From positions 1-30,686 of the forward strand of contig CAYZZW010000040.1 in NCBI GenBank assembly GCA_964482955.1: 30,686 nt of DNA, written 5' to 3'. The number at the start of each line of letters is the position of its first letter. The stretch's first letter is position 1. The stretch is from JAPLSN01 sp964482955 (GTDB lineage Bacteria > Spirochaetota > Spirochaetia > Treponematales > UBA12059). Below are positions 26,456 through 30,686 of the stretch, in pieces. Under the pieces are notes generated by a model. The model was not told where the DNA came from and made no database searches. It worked only from the letters and a program-made list of their open reading frames with translations. The position numbers and the translations under genes are program-made.

Positions 26456-26929
26456 TCAGCCCAGGGTGAGCATATCCTCGAAGTTCTTGATGATTTCGAA
26501 CGCGCGCTGGGGGCTCTCCGCCTGCACGAGGTCCGCGTAGAAATCCGGATCCTGGAGCAGACGAGCCATGCCCTTGAGGGCCTGCAGGTGGAGTTCCGAA
26601 TCCCTCGGCGAAGACAGGAGCATGCACGCGAGATGGACCGGTTCGCCGTCGAGGGCTTCATAGTCGACCCCCTCGCGGGAAACGCCTATGACGCCGACGA
26701 GTCCCTGCACGCCCTCGACCTTCCCGTGCGGGAGGGCGATGCCGCGCTTGATGCCGGTCGTCATCTTGCTTTCGCGTTCGAGGAGGGATTTCAGGGCGGC
26801 GTCGCGGGGGAACTGGCGGCCTTCGCTGCGGACGAGTACGTCTACGAGCTCTTCGAACAGCTCGTCCTTGTCGGTGGCGACGCAGCCGATCTTGATCCGC
26901 GCCGCCGTAAACACCTTTTGGAGAAGCAT
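26456..26929 (-). CDS. PTS IIA-like (fructose/nitrogen type) phosphocarrier
   Basis: 157 residues from ATG 26929, with GGAAGG upstream. The IIA domain of the fructose/mannitol/Ntr type covers the whole protein. The phospho-accepting His68 lies in GIKRGIALPHGKVEG, preceded by LLERESKMTTG, both conserved in IIA-Ntr (PtsN). There is no sugar-channel IIB or IIC partner in the window, so a regulatory role is more likely than sugar uptake. It heads the ATPase operon with only 13 bases before subunit G. Confidence 0.85.
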   Translation of the reverse strand: MLLQKVFTAARIKIGCVATDKDELFEELVDVLVRSEGRQFPRDAALKSLLERESKMTTGIKRGIALPHGKVEGVQGLVGVIGVSREGVDYEALDGEPVHLACMLLSSPRDSELHLQALKGMARLLQDPDFYADLVQAESPQRAFEIIKNFEDMLTLG

Positions 26930-26987
26930 GGGATCCCTTCCGGACCGTCGCCCGCGATCGATCCGCGCGCAGGTCCCGAGACGCTTC

Positions 26988-27017
26988 ATTGTAGACCCTT
27001 CATCGGGCGAAAAGCAA
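26988..27017 (-). promoter_or_regulatory. Promoter of the PTS IIA/V-ATPase operon
   Basis: On the minus strand, TTGCTT (27012-27017) and TACAAT (26988-26993) are 18 bases apart. Start is expected near 26981, giving a leader of about 52 bases before ATG 26929. The TTG core is right but the rest of the -35 is weak. No other promoter is evident within the 9 kb operon apart from the box before clpP. Confidence 0.5.
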
Positions 27018-27037
27018 GTCGACGTCCACCACCCGCA

Positions 27038-27066
27038 TTTACAGGCGCCGCGGCGTCAACTATCAT
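27038..27066 (+). promoter_or_regulatory. Promoter of the clpA-type operon
   Basis: TTTACA (27038-27043) and TATCAT (27061-27066) are 17 bases apart, each matching the consensus at five of six positions. Transcription should start near 27073. The -35 box is only 20 bases from that of the divergent ATPase promoter, so one regulator could serve both. Confidence 0.65.
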
Positions 27067-27119
27067 TGACCTTCGCGGCGCCGCTCGGCGCGCCGAACGA
27101 GCCGACACCGGAGCGCTCC

Positions 27120-29309
27120 ATGTCCCGATACGACCGCTACACCGAAGAAGCCCAGGATCTCCTCCGCGCCGCCGCCACCCTCGCCCGGGCGCGCGGCAGC
27201 GAATCCTGTTCCGCCGACGACCTGGCCAAATCGCTCTTCATGCGCTGGCCCGCCTGCATGGACGCCGCGCTCGGCACGGGAGCGCCCGAGCGCGCGGAAG
27301 CCGACCGCGCCGCGGCCGTGCCCACCGACGCCAAGCTTCCCATCACGGACGACCTCCGCGCGGTCCTCGACAAGGCGGAAGCCCTCGCCCCCACGGGCTC
27401 GATCGAACCGCGCCACCTCGTCGCGGGCGGGTGGGCGGAACTGCGCGCGCCCCTTTCGGTTCTCCTCGCGCGCGAACTCCCCACGGAACCCGGTTCCATG
27501 GGAACTTCGGGCGACCCGAGCGCGGGCGGCGCGGGCAACGCCGCCGACACGATCCAACTCACCCAGGAGGAACTCGAATTCCTCCTCTCCTTCGGGCGCG
27601 AACTCGGCACGGACCAGAACGGCGTCGACGTGATCGGCCGCGACGAGGAGATCGAGACCATCACCGCGATCCTCCTCAAGATCTTCAAGCCGAATCCCAT
27701 GCTGCTCGGCGAGCCCGGCGTCGGCAAGACCACCATCGTCGAGGGCTTCGCGCGCCGCGTGCGCGAAGGCCGCGTGCCCGACCGCCTCAAGGGCAAGCGC
27801 GTCTTCGAGATCCGCATCGGCGACCTCAACGCCGGCACCCAGTTCAAGGGTTCCTTCGAGGAGCGCATCAAGCGCCTCGTCGGCATCGTGGAACGCGTGC
27901 GAGACATCATCGTCTTCATCGACGAGATCCACCTCATCGGCGACGAGAAATTCAGCCAGCAGCTCGGCAACCTCCTGAAGCCTTCCCTCGCCCGCGGCAG
28001 CTTCCCCTGTATCGGCGCCACCACGCCGGAAGACTACTTCCGCTACCTGAACCGCGACGAAGCCCTCACCCGGCGCTTCCAGACCGTGCGCGTCCGCGAG
28101 CCGACGAAAGAAGAAACCGCGCTCATCCTCGAATCGCTCCGCCTGCGCGAGGAAAAGCACCACGGCATCGCGGTGGACCCGACCCTCGTCCCGGAGATCG
28201 TCGCGCTGTCGGACGCCTTCATCCGCGGCCGCTTCTTCCCCGACAAGTCCATCGACCTCTTCGACCGCGCTTGCGCCCTCGCCGCCGTTCGCGGCCAGAA
28301 GACGCTGCCGCGCGCGCTCGTCTTCGAAGCCCTGAGCGACATCGTCGGCTCGCCGGTCGCGGACGGCGCGTCCTCCCTCGAGGAAGCCTACGCCCGCCTC
28401 GAAAGCGTCATCCGAGAACGCGTCAAAGGCCAGGACAAGGCCATCGACACCGTGTGTGCCGTCATACGCCTGTGCAAGCGCCGACTCGACCTCCGCACCG
28501 AACGCCCCGACGGCGTCTTCCTCTTCGTGGGCCCGAGCGGCTGCGGCAAGACCGTCCTCGCGGAGACCCTCGCCAAGGCCGTCTCCGGCGGCGGCAACGC
28601 CTTCTACCGCATCGACTTTTCCGAGTACTCGGAAGAAATTTCCGTATCGCGCCTCCTCGGCAGTTCGCCCGGCTACGTCGGCTACGACGACATGCCCGCC
28701 CTCGCGGAGGCGGAAGAACGCGCGGGCGGCGGCGTCATCCTCATCGACGAGTTCGAAAAGGGCCACCCCCGCGCGCGCAAACTGTTCCTGCAGATCTTCG
28801 ACACGGGCCGCGCCACCCTGGCCAACGGCAAGAAGCTCGACTTCTCCCGCGCCACCTTCGTCGCCGCGACGAACGCCGGCTGCATGAACAGGAAGACCAT
28901 CGGCTTTTCGTCGGGTCTCGCGGAGGAATCCCCCGACGCCCCGCCGGAAGCGCCCCTGGACGCCCTGCGCGCCGAGTTCGGCTCGGAACTCCTCAATCGC
29001 TTCGACGAGATCGTGCCCTTCCGTTCCTTGAGCCGCGACGATTGCGCCTCGATCCTGTGGAACGTCATTTTCCCCGAGTCGCGCGACCGCCTCAAGGCGG
29101 AATACGGCGCGGAGCTCGCCCTCTACCAGGATTCGCTCGCCTTCATCGTCGAGCGCGGCTACTCCCCCGAGTTCGGCGCGCGCAACCTGCACCGCGCCTT
29201 CCAGGAGCTCGTGCTCCTGCCCGTCACCGAGCGCTCCGGCGACATCAAGAAAAAGCGCATCGACGTCACCGTGAAGAACGGCGCCATCGACATCGCCGTG
29301 AAAGGCTGA
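27120..29309 (+). CDS. clpA: ClpA-type AAA+ unfoldase of the Clp protease
   Basis: 729 residues from ATG 27120, with GGAG upstream. A divergent Clp N-domain with two short repeats covers about 1-105. AAA module 1 has GEPGVGKT (197-204) and Walker B IDEIH (267-271); module 2 has GPSGCGKT (471-478) and LIDEF (541-545). No long middle coiled coil separates them, which points to ClpA rather than ClpB or ClpC. The loop RKTIGF (591-596) carries the IGF tripeptide that docks on ClpP. It should unfold substrates and thread them into ClpP (16377). YbjN-like follows by 14 bases. Confidence 0.88.
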   Translation: MSRYDRYTEEAQDLLRAAATLARARGSESCSADDLAKSLFMRWPACMDAALGTGAPERAEADRAAAVPTDAKLPITDDLRAVLDKAEALAPTGSIEPRHLVAGGWAELRAPLSVLLARELPTEPGSMGTSGDPSAGGAGNAADTIQLTQEELEFLLSFGRELGTDQNGVDVIGRDEEIETITAILLKIFKPNPMLLGEPGVGKTTIVEGFARRVREGRVPDRLKGKRVFEIRIGDLNAGTQFKGSFEERIKRLVGIVERVRDIIVFIDEIHLIGDEKFSQQLGNLLKPSLARGSFPCIGATTPEDYFRYLNRDEALTRRFQTVRVREPTKEETALILESLRLREEKHHGIAVDPTLVPEIVALSDAFIRGRFFPDKSIDLFDRACALAAVRGQKTLPRALVFEALSDIVGSPVADGASSLEEAYARLESVIRERVKGQDKAIDTVCAVIRLCKRRLDLRTERPDGVFLFVGPSGCGKTVLAETLAKAVSGGGNAFYRIDFSEYSEEISVSRLLGSSPGYVGYDDMPALAEAEERAGGGVILIDEFEKGHPRARKLFLQIFDTGRATLANGKKLDFSRATFVAATNAGCMNRKTIGFSSGLAEESPDAPPEAPLDALRAEFGSELLNRFDEIVPFRSLSRDDCASILWNVIFPESRDRLKAEYGAELALYQDSLAFIVERGYSPEFGARNLHRAFQELVLLPVTERSGDIKKKRIDVTVKNGAIDIAVKG

Positions 29310-29323
29310 GGGGATCGGAGCGC

Positions 29324-29890
29324 ATGGCCATCACGTACGACGAGATCCGCGCGTACCTCGACCAGGACGGCGTCAAGCACGAATGGGACGCTGATCGGAA
29401 CGCGATCATGACCGGATCGGCCACGGAAAACTACACGCACCCGAACGGCGGCAAGGCGGTGAGCCTCGTCGTGCGCCTCGAGGAAGACGGAGAATACTTC
29501 AAGCTGATCGCCCCGAACCTCTATTCGTACAAGGAAGGCCCGCACAAGCTCGCGCTCTTCCAGACGCTCCTCTCGGCGTGCTGGAAGACCAAACTCATCC
29601 AGTTCGAGTACGACGAATCCGACGGCGAAGTCCGCTGCATCGTCGAGTTCCCCGTCGAGGACGGCACCCTGACCAAGCGGCAATTCACGCGCTGCTTCGG
29701 CGGCATCGTGCGCCTCATCGACGAATACGACGCCGAGATCCGCGCCGCCATGACCTCGGGTCGCCCCGACCTGGCCGTGGTCGCGATCCCCGAATCGATC
29801 GGCCCGATGTACGCCGAGTTCATGCGGCTGCTCGAGGAGTGTGCGAAGGAAACCGAAAAGGCGAACGGCGGGGTCGGACTCGAAGAGTGA
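29324..29890 (+). CDS. YbjN-like protein (CesT-type chaperone fold)
   Basis: 188 residues from ATG 29324, with GGAGC upstream. Conserved patches DEIRAYLDQDGVKHEWD, SLVVRLEEDGEYFKLIAP and IVEFPVEDGTLTKRQFTRCF match the YbjN (DUF1790-like) family, whose fold resembles type III secretion chaperones. No signal or membrane segment. Its role is not known; sitting 14 bases behind clpA, it could act as an adaptor or chaperone for that protease. The name is from sequence resemblance, so moderate confidence. Confidence 0.7.
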   Translation: MAITYDEIRAYLDQDGVKHEWDADRNAIMTGSATENYTHPNGGKAVSLVVRLEEDGEYFKLIAPNLYSYKEGPHKLALFQTLLSACWKTKLIQFEYDESDGEVRCIVEFPVEDGTLTKRQFTRCFGGIVRLIDEYDAEIRAAMTSGRPDLAVVAIPESIGPMYAEFMRLLEECAKETEKANGGVGLEE

Positions 29891-29945
29891 TTTTCTTTTC
29901 AGTTGCTTGAATTTGGGCGCCCCGCGTCCTGGCGTCCGCGGCCAT

Positions 29946-30065
29946 GCTCTCCGCTCCAAGTCCTCAGGCGCGGAACCGTCCCGGACCGGGTCGCCGTCTC
30001 TCGTCCTCGAAACGCCCGAACGCGGGCGGCGCGCCCTCCGGGCTTTCCGCTTCGATCATTGGCGC
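29946..30065 (+). repeat. Interspersed bipartite repeat, copy B
   Basis: Unit 1 (29946-29965) shares 19 of 20 bases with copy A (GCT-C/A-TCCGCTCCAAGTCCTC). Unit 2 (30040-30065), beginning GGGCTTTCCGCTTCGATC, matches the copy A unit closely. About 74 bases of GC-rich sequence separate them, longer than in copy A. It fills most of the 270 bases between two convergent genes; I see no gene in the gap. Confidence 0.65.
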
Positions 30066-30162
30066 GGCGCCACGGCAGACCGCCGCCCGCCGACCCGATT
30101 CCGGCCGCACGCGGTTGCCCGACCGCGAAAGGCCTTCCTCGAACGGTGTTCGATCGGGACGC

Positions 30163-30686
30163 TCAGCGCCGCGCGAGCTCCCGCAGTACGGAGACCATCC
30201 CGTCGCTCGCGTAATCGAGCGACCCGATCGCGGCCGCGATCACGCGCGCGTCCTTGTCGAGCACGAAAGTCGTGGGGATCCCCCGCGACACGTAGTTCGC
30301 GGAGACCGATCCCGATTCGTCGAGGTAGATCGGAAACGTGTATTGATTGGTCGAAAGGAACGAAGCGACCGTCGCGCGGGGTTCCTGCACGCTGATGGCC
30401 ACGACGCGGAACGCCTCGTCCTTCAGTTTCTTCGACAGGGTTTCGATGGACGGCATTTCGGCCTTGCACGGCGGGCACCACGTCGCCCAGAAATTGAGCA
30501 GCGTGACGGTTCCGCCCAAGGTACGCGAATCGAGCGTGTTCCCCTTGAGGTCGTTCACCGCGAAAGGTATCAAGTCGACCGGTTCCGGAAACACGTAGAG
30601 GCCTTCGGCTTCCAGTTTTTCCTGATACCACGGCGCCTTGGCCGCGACGGGAACGGTTTGTTCGGCCGCTTCGACCAGCGAATCCG
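30163..30686 (-). CDS. TlpA/ResA-like thioredoxin, C-terminal part
   Basis: The gene continues past the right edge. About 174 residues are visible. The thioredoxin-fold active site is NFWATWCPPCKAEMP, a CPPC centre as in TlpA/ResA, followed by FRVVAISVQEP and GIPTTFVLDKDARV, where the cis-Pro loop (GIPTTF) lies. These proteins reduce disulfides in the periplasm or envelope, e.g. during cytochrome c assembly. A linker precedes the domain (AAKAPWYQEKLEAEGL), so the protein is likely exported and has more domains upstream. No signal peptide is visible because of truncation. Confidence 0.85.
   Translation of the reverse strand, partial: DSLVEAAEQTVPVAAKAPWYQEKLEAEGLYVFPEPVDLIPFAVNDLKGNTLDSRTLGGTVTLLNFWATWCPPCKAEMPSIETLSKKLKDEAFRVVAISVQEPRATVASFLSTNQYTFPIYLDESGSVSANYVSRGIPTTFVLDKDARVIAAAIGSLDYASDGMVSVLRELARR

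Noticed and set aside
26441..29323. Long plus-strand frame running into the YbjN-like gene
   Set aside because: It is Arg/Pro-rich shadow of the PTS IIA and clpA genes. The real gene begins at ATG 29324 with its own ribosome-binding site.
29841..30395. 184-residue plus-strand frame over the repeat copy B and the TlpA gene
   Set aside because: It overlaps YbjN and antisense TlpA; the part that resembles a frame near 5661 is explained by the shared DNA repeat.

Overview
The window is a GC-rich, densely packed bacterial chromosome segment, essentially all housekeeping and membrane-energy genes. It holds no tRNA, rRNA, IS element or CRISPR array that I can see. A complete V/A-type ATPase operon, an XPB-type (DEVH-box) helicase with a separate Helicase_C_3-like protein, ClpA/ClpP and several lipoproteins together suggest a GC-rich spirochaete (Spirochaetota). 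That assignment is inference from gene content; no phylogenetic marker was tested.

Layout. 1-236: start of a HerA/DUF853-type ATPase cut by the window edge. 300-1489: a strongly promoted 38-residue Lys/Glu-rich protein with a dyad in its leader and a clear terminator, then a probable envelope protein whose reading frame begins across that terminator. 1527-5591, minus strand: an M48 metallopeptidase, a B12-type radical SAM enzyme and a small membrane protein. 5824-9138, plus strand: an EamA transporter with an aminotransferase, then a phosphoribosyltransferase overlapping 5-formyltetrahydrofolate cyclo-ligase. 9205-10293: an AT-richer lipoprotein gene encoding three pullulanase-associated (CBM41-like) domains and no enzyme. 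10359-14852: a tightly overlapping minus-strand operon XPB helicase > Helicase_C_3/WYL-like protein > NYN-domain protein. 14974-16128: a lipoprotein of the endonuclease/exonuclease/phosphatase fold. 16377-16991: clpP.

16999-26929 (read right to left) is one long operon: PTS IIA-like protein > subunits G > C > I > K > F > E > A > B > D > universal stress protein > membrane protein, with many ATGA/GTGA overlaps. ClpP follows with its own -10 box, which overlaps the last stop codon. A divergent promoter pair at 26988-27066 also drives a ClpA-type unfoldase and a YbjN-like protein. The right edge cuts a TlpA/ResA-like thioredoxin.

Signals across genes. (1) A bipartite repeat based on GGGCTTTCCGCT-like units occurs in three separate intergenic gaps. 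(2) Four genes start 6-7 bases after a TATAAT-like box, which suggests leaderless mRNAs. (3) A PTS IIA-like protein heads the ATPase operon, a possible link between carbon or phosphate status and ion pumping. (4) The XPB/Helicase_C_3/NYN operon looks like a helicase-nuclease module.
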